Below, in pieces: positions 7,641 through 15,128 of a stretch of DNA of 41,867 bases; the first letter of the stretch is position 1, and each line of letters starts with the position of its first letter. Source of the DNA: an uncultured Rothia sp. (GTDB taxonomy: Bacteria > Actinomycetota > Actinomycetes > Actinomycetales > Micrococcaceae); contig CALGXU010000089.1 of assembly GCA_937935205.1 (NCBI GenBank), positions 1 through 41,867 of the forward strand, in the 5' to 3' direction. Position numbers and translations under genes: made by a program. Below the pieces are notes generated by a model. That model searched no databases. It saw nothing but the letters and a program-made list of their open reading frames with translations, and was not told the origin of the DNA.

Positions 7641-8026
7641 TCGATGAACCGTCCTTTCTCTTCGTCATGCAGATATGAATACTCGGTCTTGACGATATCC
7701 GTCCGAGGAATACCAACTTTCTCCAAAGCCTCGTCAACGGCAACCCAAGGCTTTTCCAGATTTTCGGTAACGACCACAAGCTCGCGGGGACCACCCTCTG
7801 GATAGACATAGCGGATGTCATCAGCGAAGGGTTGTTCAGGTTTTGACTCACTACGCTCTTTACGAATTTTCTCGCAATGAATATACGTCTCCAATGCTTC
7901 GATGGCGGAGGCAGCTGAGCTGATCCTCTCGTCCGAATTATATGCATAGTGAGCGTTTGACATGCAGTCAATTGCATACCGTAATTGCGGATGCATACCC
8001 TCTGGTTTGTCAATATATTTACGCAT
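7619..8026 (-). CDS. Hypothetical phage protein (135 aa)
   Basis: The ATG at 8026 is preceded by AAAGGAG at good spacing; the frame is open further upstream but those starts lack a site. The protein has an N-terminal helical half (RYAIDCMSNAHYAYNS, SSAASAIEALETYIHCEKI). A C-terminal half contains WVAVDEALEKVGIPRTDIV and YSYLHDEEKGRF. No catalytic motif or membrane segment is seen. It overlaps both neighbours by a few codons. Confidence 0.75.
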   Translation of the reverse strand: MRKYIDKPEGMHPQLRYAIDCMSNAHYAYNSDERISSAASAIEALETYIHCEKIRKERSESKPEQPFADDIRYVYPEGGPRELVVVTENLEKPWVAVDEALEKVGIPRTDIVKTEYSYLHDEEKGRFIECRMTMA

Positions 8027-8588
8027 TATCGTCTCCTTTCTTTTGAACCTCTCGTAGCATCTCTTCAATAACTCCTTTCGCTTCTGTCAAGGCGATTTCC
8101 TTACGGTCTGCGGGTTTAGCAGCCGCTTCAACCATCAAATTCACCACACCCTGATATCGCCCGTCCGTACCAGTCGGGAAAATCATCAATTGCTTTGGAA
8201 AATCCCGGTTCTTCCGGTAACCCAAGGCGAAATTCAGACCATGCAAAACCTCACTCATAGACATTTTCAGGTGCGTGGGAAGATCACTTGCTTGGATGAC
8301 CTTTTCAATATCTTTGGAAACCCCGTGCAAGACTTTCTTTTCGTCAGTGTGACGTAATTCGGTGGGGTGATTGGTTGCCGGTTTTCCGCCCAGACGCTTG
8401 ATTTCTCGGCGTAAATACCACTCGGCCTTGCGCAAATCTTCCTTTTCGTCACTACCAGCCTTCGCACCAGCTCGGGTGACGTATTTGACAACATTACCAC
8501 GGTTGAAATTCAGTTGCTCCGTGATGTCGATGACTTCTACACCCTTGAACCGGGTGTAGTGTTTGGGATGGTTGACGTTGTCAGGCAT
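8019..8588 (-). CDS. DUF3310 (SaV-like) domain protein
   Basis: This 189-residue protein has the DUF3310 signature at its N-terminus: NHPKHYTRFKGVEVIDI, then NRGNVVKYVTRAG, EDLRKAEWYLRREI. The domain is widespread in phage nucleotide-metabolism and replication regions and its biochemical role is not settled. The C-terminal extension (about residues 80-189) is helical and not recognised. An AAGGAG site lies a few bases before the ATG. The 5' end overlaps the upstream gene by about 50 bases. Confidence 0.87.
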   Translation of the reverse strand: MPDNVNHPKHYTRFKGVEVIDITEQLNFNRGNVVKYVTRAGAKAGSDEKEDLRKAEWYLRREIKRLGGKPATNHPTELRHTDEKKVLHGVSKDIEKVIQASDLPTHLKMSMSEVLHGLNFALGYRKNRDFPKQLMIFPTGTDGRYQGVVNLMVEAAAKPADRKEIALTEAKGVIEEMLREVQKKGDDNA

Positions 8589-8938
8589 GATAACTCCTTT
8601 TTGATGAATGTACGGATTTCTTTGGCTGCTTCCTTACGGCACGCTGGGTGAACATCTTTTGACGATAATGTGTCAAAAAGTCCAAGAACCTCTGGAAGTC
8701 CTAGAGGTGCCGACATAGGTAAGACAAAAAGCATACGTTGTGCTGTCTCGATATCGCGGTATTCGTATTCTCCATACTCTAACAAAGCTGTATCAGCAAG
8801 CCACCGCAAAACATTTCGATCTCGTTTTTCTGTGGTGAGATACGAACCGATAAGCCAAGAGGCGATATGTTGTGTGTACTCGTTGACTAACACTTCGATT
8901 TCGTAACCGTCTTTATGACGGACACATAATTGTAGCAT
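8537..8938 (-). CDS. Hypothetical phage protein (133 aa)
   Basis: It starts at the ATG at 8938 after AAAGGAG. The sequence (LQLCVRHKDGYEIEVLV, ASWLIGSYLTTEKRD, LRWLADTALLEYGEYEYRDIE) is a soluble alpha/beta-like protein with no recognised motif. It is the first gene after a terminator-like hairpin (8962-8995). No copy of the conserved promoter motif intervenes, so it probably depends on readthrough or on an unrecognised promoter. Confidence 0.72.
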   Translation of the reverse strand: MLQLCVRHKDGYEIEVLVNEYTQHIASWLIGSYLTTEKRDRNVLRWLADTALLEYGEYEYRDIETAQRMLFVLPMSAPLGLPEVLGLFDTLSSKDVHPACRKEAAKEIRTFIKKELSCLTTSTIPNTTPGSRV

Positions 8939-8961
8939 AATAGCTCCTTTTAAAATCAAAG

Positions 8962-8995
8962 AAAAAATTAAACCCCGGTTTTTAAGCCAGGGTCA
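8962..8995 (-). terminator. Terminator after the 9001-9342 gene
   Basis: The stem ACCCCGG (8972-8978)/CCAGGGT (8987-8993) has one mismatch and a short loop. On the minus strand it is followed by six T (A run 8962-8967). It shares the AAACCCCGGTTTTTAAGCC core with the terminator at 9410-9446. Confidence 0.75.
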
Positions 8996-9000
8996 GGGTG

Positions 9001-9342
9001 TTACTCCTTTTCTTCTAGTTCTTGAAGTTGTTCTTCGGGTTCAGCAGATTGCTCTTGCTGTGCCATGAGTTTGGCAACAATTTCGTTTACTTTCGCGTCG
9101 ACTGCTTTGTCGAACGCTTCCTTGTCGTCTGCCTTCTTGTTGAGGAATTTGCAAATCTTCTTCGAGGCTCCTTCAAAGATTTTCACGGAGGTGTATCCAA
9201 CGCACCCTGCAACGAATGCAGAGAGTGCCAGATTACCAGCGTTCTTCAATGTTGAAGTCGTTTGGGATTCGGTTTCCTCGCCATTATAGGCTTCGAGGGA
9301 AGTGCTGTTAGAGTCAGCGATGTTTGCGAGATTGTCAGACAT
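9001..9342 (-). CDS. Small membrane-associated protein with own promoter and terminator
   Basis: This 113-residue protein has a polar Thr/Ser/Asn-rich head. One hydrophobic segment follows (about 36-55, GNLALSAFVAGCVGYTSV), then a Lys-rich region and a strongly acidic Gln/Glu tail (AEPEEQLQELEEKE). It probably sits in the membrane with a cytoplasmic charged tail. It forms a monocistronic cassette: conserved promoter-like motif 31 bases upstream, terminator just downstream. The function is unknown; high and separate expression suggests an interaction with the host. Confidence 0.8.
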   Translation of the reverse strand: MSDNLANIADSNSTSLEAYNGEETESQTTSTLKNAGNLALSAFVAGCVGYTSVKIFEGASKKICKFLNKKADDKEAFDKAVDAKVNEIVAKLMAQQEQSAEPEEQLQELEEKE

Positions 9343-9373
9343 GACAGTGAGCCTTTCTTAACTCGTAGGGGTA

Positions 9374-9403
9374 TCTCATATAGAGGGTGGTTTTTCGTAC
9401 GAA
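9374..9403 (-). promoter_or_regulatory. Conserved promoter-like motif, copy 2
   Basis: On the minus strand it reads TTCGTACGAAAAACC, then a short spacer, then TCTATATGAGA. It ends 31 bases before the 9342 start. It differs from the 20156 copy at only a few positions over 30 bases. Confidence 0.7.
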
Positions 9404-9409
9404 TTTCAG

Positions 9410-9446
9410 AAAAAATTAAACCCCGGTTTTTAAGCCGAGGTTTAAT
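9410..9446 (-). terminator. Terminator after the 9501-9677 gene
   Basis: A 12-bp stem with one mismatch pairs 9415-9426 (ATTAAACCCCGG) with 9435-9446. On the minus strand it is followed by six T. It sits immediately upstream of the next promoter motif, so it separates two cassettes. Confidence 0.88.
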
Positions 9447-9500
9447 CCTAGGGATTATTCCTTTGCGGAATGGTCAGTATGAACTGATCCGTTTTGTCAC

Positions 9501-9677
9501 TTACCGGAATAGCCGATCAACATAGGTTGCGCCGATGGTCAGTGCGCCAATAGCCAGTACATAGGCTGCTGTGACTTGCACAGCGCCAATGACAAAGCCC
9601 TTAGCGAACTGCTTTGCGACGCCAGCGTAGGTGATGGTCTCGTCGGTAACAGTGGTGTTAGCGGTTTGGGTGTTCAT
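9501..9677 (-). CDS. Small membrane protein (58 aa)
   Basis: The reading frame runs from ATG 9677 to TAA 9503-9501. The N-terminus is polar and Thr-rich (MNTQTANTTVTDETITYAG). A hydrophobic helix follows (about 27-52, GFVIGAVQVTAAYVLAIGALTIG in part), and the protein ends YVDRLFR. One membrane span is likely. AAAGG lies nine bases before the start. It has its own promoter motif 30 bases upstream and a strong terminator downstream. No family is recognised. Confidence 0.8.
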   Translation of the reverse strand: MNTQTANTTVTDETITYAGVAKQFAKGFVIGAVQVTAAYVLAIGALTIGATYVDRLFR

Positions 9678-9707
9678 GGTTTGAACCTTTCTTGTTCTGT
9701 GTGGGTA

Positions 9708-9739
9708 TCTCCCATATACAGCATGGTTTTTTGTACGAA
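9708..9739 (-). promoter_or_regulatory. Conserved promoter-like motif, copy 3
   Basis: On the minus strand it reads TTCGTACAAAAAACCATGC, then TGTATATGGGAGA. It is two bases longer than most copies, downstream of the TATATG box. It lies 30 bases upstream of the 58-residue membrane protein. Confidence 0.7.
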
Positions 9740-9760
9740 TCCCACGCTGTATACTTCACC

Positions 9761-10060
9761 CTACCGAACGCGATTGGATACGTCAAGTGGCGTGGGCCGA
9801 CTTCCTGGCAGAAGCTTCTTGCGTAACCGCACCACCCGCACAAATCCCTTCGCGTCTTTAGCAACGATATCACCCGACCGAGCCACAATATCCCCTCGGG
9901 GTGACGGAATGAGAATACATGGCAAGCCTTCTAGCTCGAAATACTCAGCGTCCAACCACTTGGCTAACCCAGCCGCAGTATCGCAAGACAACACCATGCC
10001 ATCAAGAAGATCGAACCAAACATCATTAGGCGTATATGCCTCAGGAATTGGAGCTTTCAT
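9761..10060 (-). CDS. Hypothetical phage protein (99 aa)
   Basis: The start ATG overlaps the stop of the SSB-like gene (TGATG), so translation is probably coupled. The protein contains WFDLLDGMVLSCDTAAGLAKWL, LPCILIPSPRGDIVARSGD and FVRVVRLRKKLLPG. The last two resemble a small beta-barrel with a basic C-terminus. It is the last gene of the replication operon. No family is recognised. Confidence 0.75.
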   Translation of the reverse strand: MKAPIPEAYTPNDVWFDLLDGMVLSCDTAAGLAKWLDAEYFELEGLPCILIPSPRGDIVARSGDIVAKDAKGFVRVVRLRKKLLPGSRPTPLDVSNRVR

Positions 10061-10593
10061 CAGAACGGCACCTCCTCATCAATATCAGTGTGGGTAGGGG
10101 CGCTATTCCAAGGGTCGCGGTCTTCGTCTTCACGATTATCATCAGCCTTAGGAACCGAAGCGTACTTCCGCTCCAGCTCGTCTTCGTCAAGCGTTGCAAA
10201 TAACGTCTTGCAATATGCCTTTACGCCTTTTTTGCCGTTGACCTCCCACTCGTAAGGACGGATAACAACATCCGCAAATTCCAAATCACAGTAGTCCAAG
10301 ATATCGACCGTGTCTTCATCGAGGTCGACACGACCGTTGGACTTCAGCAAAACGATGGTGGGGTTACGACGACCGTATCGAACTTCGACTGGGAGGTACC
10401 AATCGGGTTCAACATCTTCGTCACGCTGACGAAAACGCTTGACGTTCCAGCCATCGGAAATAAGACCCTTGGCGGTTGCCTTGTCTAAGACAATGGCGAA
10501 ATTACGACGCCCTGCTGCATTGTATTGGGATGGGCGTCCACCGAGATTACGAAATACAAGTTTAACGTTCTTCAACGTGACATTATGCAACAT
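10060..10593 (-). CDS. SSB-like single-stranded DNA-binding protein
   Basis: The 177-residue protein begins with a beta-rich region (VTLKNVKLVFRNLGGRPSQ, RRNFAIVLD, WYLPVEVRYGRRNPTIVLL) as expected of an OB-like fold. It ends in a disordered acidic tail with the tip DIDEEVPF. That tip mimics the DDDIPF tail with which bacterial SSBs recruit replication proteins. It lies two genes downstream of the helicase-primase-polymerase fusion. The ribosome-binding site is AAAGGA. The fold assignment is inferred; the tail and context are visible. Confidence 0.72.
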   Translation of the reverse strand: MLHNVTLKNVKLVFRNLGGRPSQYNAAGRRNFAIVLDKATAKGLISDGWNVKRFRQRDEDVEPDWYLPVEVRYGRRNPTIVLLKSNGRVDLDEDTVDILDYCDLEFADVVIRPYEWEVNGKKGVKAYCKTLFATLDEDELERKYASVPKADDNREDEDRDPWNSAPTHTDIDEEVPF

Positions 10594-10822
10594 GTCGTTT
10601 TCCTTTCTTGGCTTTTAAAGCCTTGAACTCTGTCTCAGTCAATACCTTGACTGTCTTGCCGCTGAGCACAATATAGTCGCCTACATATGCACGACGGTCT
10701 GGTGTGTTGATATGGTACTCGTCAATACCCTGAGAGTTTAACGAGCACCCAAAAGGCCACCCGTATCGCAAAGCTAGCATACGGCGATTTTCACGGGTGA
10801 CCTTATGGTATACTCCGATCAT
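10583..10822 (-). CDS. Small hypothetical protein (79 aa)
   Basis: The ATG overlaps the polymerase stop (ATGA) and the 3' end overlaps the SSB-like gene, so it is embedded in the replication operon. The C-terminal half, RRAYVGDYIVLSGKTVKVLTETEF, resembles the PGDYIV...LTxxEF pattern of short phage proteins of unknown role. The N-terminus (YHKVTRENRRMLALRYGWPFG) is basic. Confidence 0.75.
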   Translation of the reverse strand: MIGVYHKVTRENRRMLALRYGWPFGCSLNSQGIDEYHINTPDRRAYVGDYIVLSGKTVKVLTETEFKALKAKKGKRHVA

Positions 10823-13800
10823 AGTGTCACGAAATCCTTAAAAGTTCCGAACCGCTCGATCTGGTCAATAGCCGCTTCGACTAAATGGTCGGCATATGTG
10901 GTGTCCACTTCGTCAAGGCTTTCGACCTTTGACGACTCCTTCCACAACCAACCCTTAGTTCCAGCGACTGAATGCGCCTTGAATCCGTCATCGGTGGTGA
11001 CACGATATGCATTCTTACCACCCTGAATAACCGGCACAAGGCTTGCCGTCCGCCCCACGTGCCACCAAGAATTATCCATCTCAGGCGAATCGCCTAACCA
11101 AATAACACCCTTGGTGACAGAGCGCTGTTCCTTGTAGTCGTCTAGTGTGACGGGTTCCCCAGAGAACATCGTCTTGAAAACGACGGGGTGTTGGAACTGA
11201 GCTCCTGTGGCGGTCCATTTCTGCTTGGCGTTAGAATATGCGACGTATACGGCATCGTTCACAAGACACATGCGTTTGTACGTGTCTTCGTGCTCGAACT
11301 CATAGCCGTATTTCTTACCGAACTCCGTCACAGCCTGAATAATCTCAGGAGTGGCGTTGGGAATCTTGATGGAGTCTGTCTTAATATGCGCGACTGTGAA
11401 ACCTTGTTCTTGCACAAAATGCTTCAAGTCGATCATAAACAACGCCCCACGCTTTGCTACGATGTTGTCGACGTTGCGAATATCTCGGAAGGGGTTGTCG
11501 AACTTCGCCGACGTTAAGCCATAGACGCTGTTGATAATGATCTTCAGTGAATATGACAGGTTGTCGAGCTCGTCCTTACCACCCTCCAAAAATGGTCGCA
11601 ACTTGCCGCCTAGCATCTGCCGAGCCGCGTCCAAATCCCCATGCTTAATCGCAAGACGTGCTCGCTTGATTTGGCTGAACACCTCTGTGTATGGACCGAA
11701 TAAGTTTAATTCCTCGATCGACGTAGGGTGCATCGAAGCCACATCCAGCAATGCCACGTCATCATAAATGCCTGGTTCGGCGTAAACATAACCCCCCTCT
11801 CCTGTGGTCTCGCCACGATATGTCGAAACCCCGGCATCATAAGAATAACCGGGGAACATCTCACTCAAGTCGGTGTAGACGAACTCGTCTTGAGGATTCT
11901 TCTCATCGCCGAAAATGATCTTAGCGACGTGCTTACGAGTGACGTCATTGACAGGTAGTCCTGACAATTCCGACAGTAATAACCGTGCTTCGTAGTCAGC
12001 CTTACGATCATGGAAGACTGCTTCGGTTGCACGGACGTCGTTAGAACAATATTCAATCACCCTCGGCCAAAGCCCTACACCGACTTCCTTATCCCAAGGG
12101 ATTTCCATCTCCATGTGTTTGATCCCAAGGTCGAACTCAAATTTCTTGAGTGATTGCTTCTTGCTGGAGAAGTCGTAAATATCAGCGTATGACAGCCCAT
12201 ATGCCTCGATGAACATACTGTCGCGGTCACGGTCGTTGATGATACGACTCGAAAGCTCGAATAACTCTTGGTTGGAATAACCCATGAGCCGAGCATACAA
12301 AATATGATTGTCGTACCGACGATTGTTGAAGCCGACGAGCTGGTGTTTCAGCAGCCCTTCAATCTCTTTTGGTGTGGGGTTCAGCATCGGAATAACCGCG
12401 TTTGACCCCGCGTGCTTGTAACACACGACAAACAGGTTCGGATACACCTCAACGTCGAAAAATACCAACTGACCCTTCTTGGGTTTGTCTTCGATCTCGA
12501 TATGTTGCTGTGGTGCGTCCTTACCCTTCAGCTGCATCGTCTTGACTTCCTTGAGGCAATATAAAGCATTGTTCGTGCTCTTGGCCGCAAAGCCTAGCAA
12601 GACTGGTTTCATGTCTTCCACGTTATATGTTAACCCGGAAGAATATGCATCGTCCAAAATTTTCTTGATGAAATCAACGCTTGATTTGGTCGACGGGTGA
12701 ATCTCTTTACGAAGGTTGCGCTCAATTAAATCACGTAACCCTCGCTCTGATTGGATTTGCTTCGTCGAAAGCATCTTAGTCTCCTTTAAAGGGAGTCCGC
12801 CACTAATATGAGCTATCGGCATACCGTTACAGACGGTGAATTTCCGTCTCAGTGACGAATTTCCCTTATATACTTTTACCTCAATACCTTCGGAATAGAG
12901 CGGTGCTAGTGTATCCACATCACCGTCATAAATATAATGAAGGTGAACACCAGCTCCAGACTTACTCACTTCTCCATATGTCGGAGGGAAGGCTTTGATA
13001 GCTTCGAGGTTCCTGCTCAAAGATTTATTTCCATCGTCATCACGCAAATCAAAGTCGATCACAATATGATTCTGTGGGACCTTGACATAATGTAGCTTTG
13101 AGGTATCAATCGTCCCCAACACCGTGTCGACATCTACCCACCGCTTCGAGGGCGTCCCCTCAGAATTGGCGAGTTGTGCCGGCATCCCAGCGTATTCAGC
13201 ATCGAAAATAGACTCTCGACAGCTCCAAATATCTTCCTCTTCGGGTTCTTCCCCGTATCCTTCCGGCGCACCCAATTCACCTTCAAGTAGCATGTCGGGC
13301 TTAAATCCACTATACACCGACCGGAGCCGCAGTCCGTTAGCGAACCGCTTCCGAGGGTAGAACTCCTCAAAATAGTTTTGAAGCTCTGCCTGAAATATCT
13401 GACGCCGTTCAGGATATTCAATTCCCACTTCCTTACACCATTCTTTATACATGGTGTAAGCTTGCGTCACTGTGATGTACTTTTCCTCGATGAACTCATC
13501 TTGAACCTCGTTCACAAACGACATGATGGGGTTCGTGATATACATCATGGAAATAGGCTTGTAGTTGTCGTAGTAATGGCGTGTCATCTTCTTGAATTTC
13601 TGCAAGCAGTGATGAGCGATCGCGCCATACTCAAATTTCACCTGCTCCATTAAATGCCGATATCGCAAGGCTTCCACAGTGTCGCCTGAGGATGTAATCA
13701 CAATCAGACGACGGATAAGGCCCGACTTAGCATCGGAAATACGGATTGGGTTGTTGGTGCCGACGATGAGTGTCGAGTTAAACTTCATCGCATATGCGGA

Positions 13801-14583
13801 TTTGTGTTTCTCGTTCACCAGCATCGGCTCATGCGAGACAATAGCATTGATTTTTGTGTTGTCGTTGATATTATTCATATCAACGTCATGATCCACAGCA
13901 ATCAGTGGGTTCGCCTTGAACGCTTCCAAAGCGAATTGCGCAGAGGCTGTACCCAAGGCACGTGCGTTGAATACTCCAGAATATCCCTCGAACATGTCTT
14001 GGATGATACCGATGATGGTGGATTTACCACTACCTGGTTTACCGTAGAAAGCAAAAAACTTCTGGATTGTTTTTGCTTCTCCGGCTACAACAGCCCCTAT
14101 GGCCCACTCGATTTTATCGACCTCGTTAGGACGATATAACGTATTTACCAGCTCATCCCAAGCTTCGTGGCTCCCTTCTGCGCATGAATAACTCAAACGC
14201 TTCGTAGCATAGTCTTCCTTGCAAATAGGCTGATCGGCGAAAATAACCCGTTCGTCGAGTTGGTGCCAATTATCACCTAGCGTCTTGACGTACTGTTGAA
14301 ATTTCGTCCACCGCCCGTTGTCGAAGCTCTGCAATCCACTCACCGTTGCTGAATCGTATTTTTCAGCTTCGGCGTACAGAACCCCGTCCACAAGGCGAGG
14401 AACGTCATAACTATCAGTTGACCAGACACCACGTTCTTCATCCCAAATAGCAAAGAACGAATTACCTTTGACCATAAGGTCTTTCGATGGGCGCACAACA
14501 AACGAAGGATATAAGGTTGTCCCACCGCCTTGCTGGGGCGATTGTTCCTTAGTAGCAATACGCATAAAGTCCAAAGAAGCCAT
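10819..14583 (-). CDS. Fused SF3 helicase, AEP-like primase and family B DNA polymerase
   Basis: This 1254-residue protein appears to hold three replication activities. SF3 helicase: Walker A GKPGSGKST (181-189), Walker B PLIAVDHD (226-233), sensor VGTNNPI (274-280). Primase-like: VIDFDLRDDDG (508-518), SKSGAGVHLHY (540-550) and NSSLRRKF (575-582), resembling the primase part of phage primase-helicases. Exonuclease: FFDVEVYP (708-715), GFNNRRYDN (751-759) and YCSNDVRATEAVF (845-857). Polymerase: motif A LLDVASMHPTSI (945-956), motif B KIIINSVYG (1014-1022), motif C HIKTDSIKI (1066-1074). The pattern is family B, but motif C has Lys where DTD usually begins. The order is helicase, primase, exonuclease, polymerase. 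Confidence 0.9.
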   Translation of the reverse strand: MASLDFMRIATKEQSPQQGGGTTLYPSFVVRPSKDLMVKGNSFFAIWDEERGVWSTDSYDVPRLVDGVLYAEAEKYDSATVSGLQSFDNGRWTKFQQYVKTLGDNWHQLDERVIFADQPICKEDYATKRLSYSCAEGSHEAWDELVNTLYRPNEVDKIEWAIGAVVAGEAKTIQKFFAFYGKPGSGKSTIIGIIQDMFEGYSGVFNARALGTASAQFALEAFKANPLIAVDHDVDMNNINDNTKINAIVSHEPMLVNEKHKSAYAMKFNSTLIVGTNNPIRISDAKSGLIRRLIVITSSGDTVEALRYRHLMEQVKFEYGAIAHHCLQKFKKMTRHYYDNYKPISMMYITNPIMSFVNEVQDEFIEEKYITVTQAYTMYKEWCKEVGIEYPERRQIFQAELQNYFEEFYPRKRFANGLRLRSVYSGFKPDMLLEGELGAPEGYGEEPEEEDIWSCRESIFDAEYAGMPAQLANSEGTPSKRWVDVDTVLGTIDTSKLHYVKVPQNHIVIDFDLRDDDGNKSLSRNLEAIKAFPPTYGEVSKSGAGVHLHYIYDGDVDTLAPLYSEGIEVKVYKGNSSLRRKFTVCNGMPIAHISGGLPLKETKMLSTKQIQSERGLRDLIERNLRKEIHPSTKSSVDFIKKILDDAYSSGLTYNVEDMKPVLLGFAAKSTNNALYCLKEVKTMQLKGKDAPQQHIEIEDKPKKGQLVFFDVEVYPNLFVVCYKHAGSNAVIPMLNPTPKEIEGLLKHQLVGFNNRRYDNHILYARLMGYSNQELFELSSRIINDRDRDSMFIEAYGLSYADIYDFSSKKQSLKKFEFDLGIKHMEMEIPWDKEVGVGLWPRVIEYCSNDVRATEAVFHDRKADYEARLLLSELSGLPVNDVTRKHVAKIIFGDEKNPQDEFVYTDLSEMFPGYSYDAGVSTYRGETTGEGGYVYAEPGIYDDVALLDVASMHPTSIEELNLFGPYTEVFSQIKRARLAIKHGDLDAARQMLGGKLRPFLEGGKDELDNLSYSLKIIINSVYGLTSAKFDNPFRDIRNVDNIVAKRGALFMIDLKHFVQEQGFTVAHIKTDSIKIPNATPEIIQAVTEFGKKYGYEFEHEDTYKRMCLVNDAVYVAYSNAKQKWTATGAQFQHPVVFKTMFSGEPVTLDDYKEQRSVTKGVIWLGDSPEMDNSWWHVGRTASLVPVIQGGKNAYRVTTDDGFKAHSVAGTKGWLWKESSKVESLDEVDTTYADHLVEAAIDQIERFGTFKDFVTL

Positions 14584-14588
14584 TTATA

Positions 14589-15128
14589 TCACCACAAAAC
14601 TCCGTGTTGTTGCCACGCCCATTCGTTCAGCTGAGCCCATAATTCACGCTCTGCTGAATCCCATTTTTTTGCATACCCCTCTGGTGTGCGGTCGAGCGGA
14701 AATAGGCTGTTCTCTCCGAAGGCCCCGTAAGTACGATTGTTGATAATGTCGATGCGCTTCTGTACAAACGACTCGTCGTATGTGTTGTCGGTCATATCGT
14801 CGAGATGCATATTTCGCATCAACCACACGAAATCATCTGGGACAGAATTTTCAGTAAACCCCGTCATCCGCTTTGCTAAGGGGATAAGCATCTCCAACAT
14901 CGAGCAGCGTTCAGCCATCAGCTCTGAGTCAGAGAGCTCGTAATCCTTGATGGAATTGCGGAAAATACGACGGAGTTCTTTCCCGTCCCAAGCTCGGTTA
15001 CTGTCGAGACCAATATAAGCCGCGAACGGCACCGAGTGAAGATGGCGCAAGACCTTCTTGCAAGGCTGGTAGTTCACCAGGCTGCAAAGGTATTGGAAAT
15101 ATGTTTCTTCGTTAAAGCGAACAAGCAC
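14589..15128 (-). CDS. Conserved phage protein of replication operon, unknown function
   Basis: This 179-residue soluble protein (YFQYLCSLVNYQPCKKVLRH, DSNRAWDGKELRRIF, AERCSMLEMLIPLAKRM, PEGYAKKWDSAERELW) is helical and rich in Trp near its end. It resembles proteins seen just before polymerase genes in Gram-positive phages, as I recall, with no assigned function. It starts at a GTG (15128) overlapping the previous stop, with GGAG about ten bases upstream. Confidence 0.78.
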   Translation of the reverse strand: MLVRFNEETYFQYLCSLVNYQPCKKVLRHLHSVPFAAYIGLDSNRAWDGKELRRIFRNSIKDYELSDSELMAERCSMLEMLIPLAKRMTGFTENSVPDDFVWLMRNMHLDDMTDNTYDESFVQKRIDIINNRTYGAFGENSLFPLDRTPEGYAKKWDSAERELWAQLNEWAWQQHGVLW

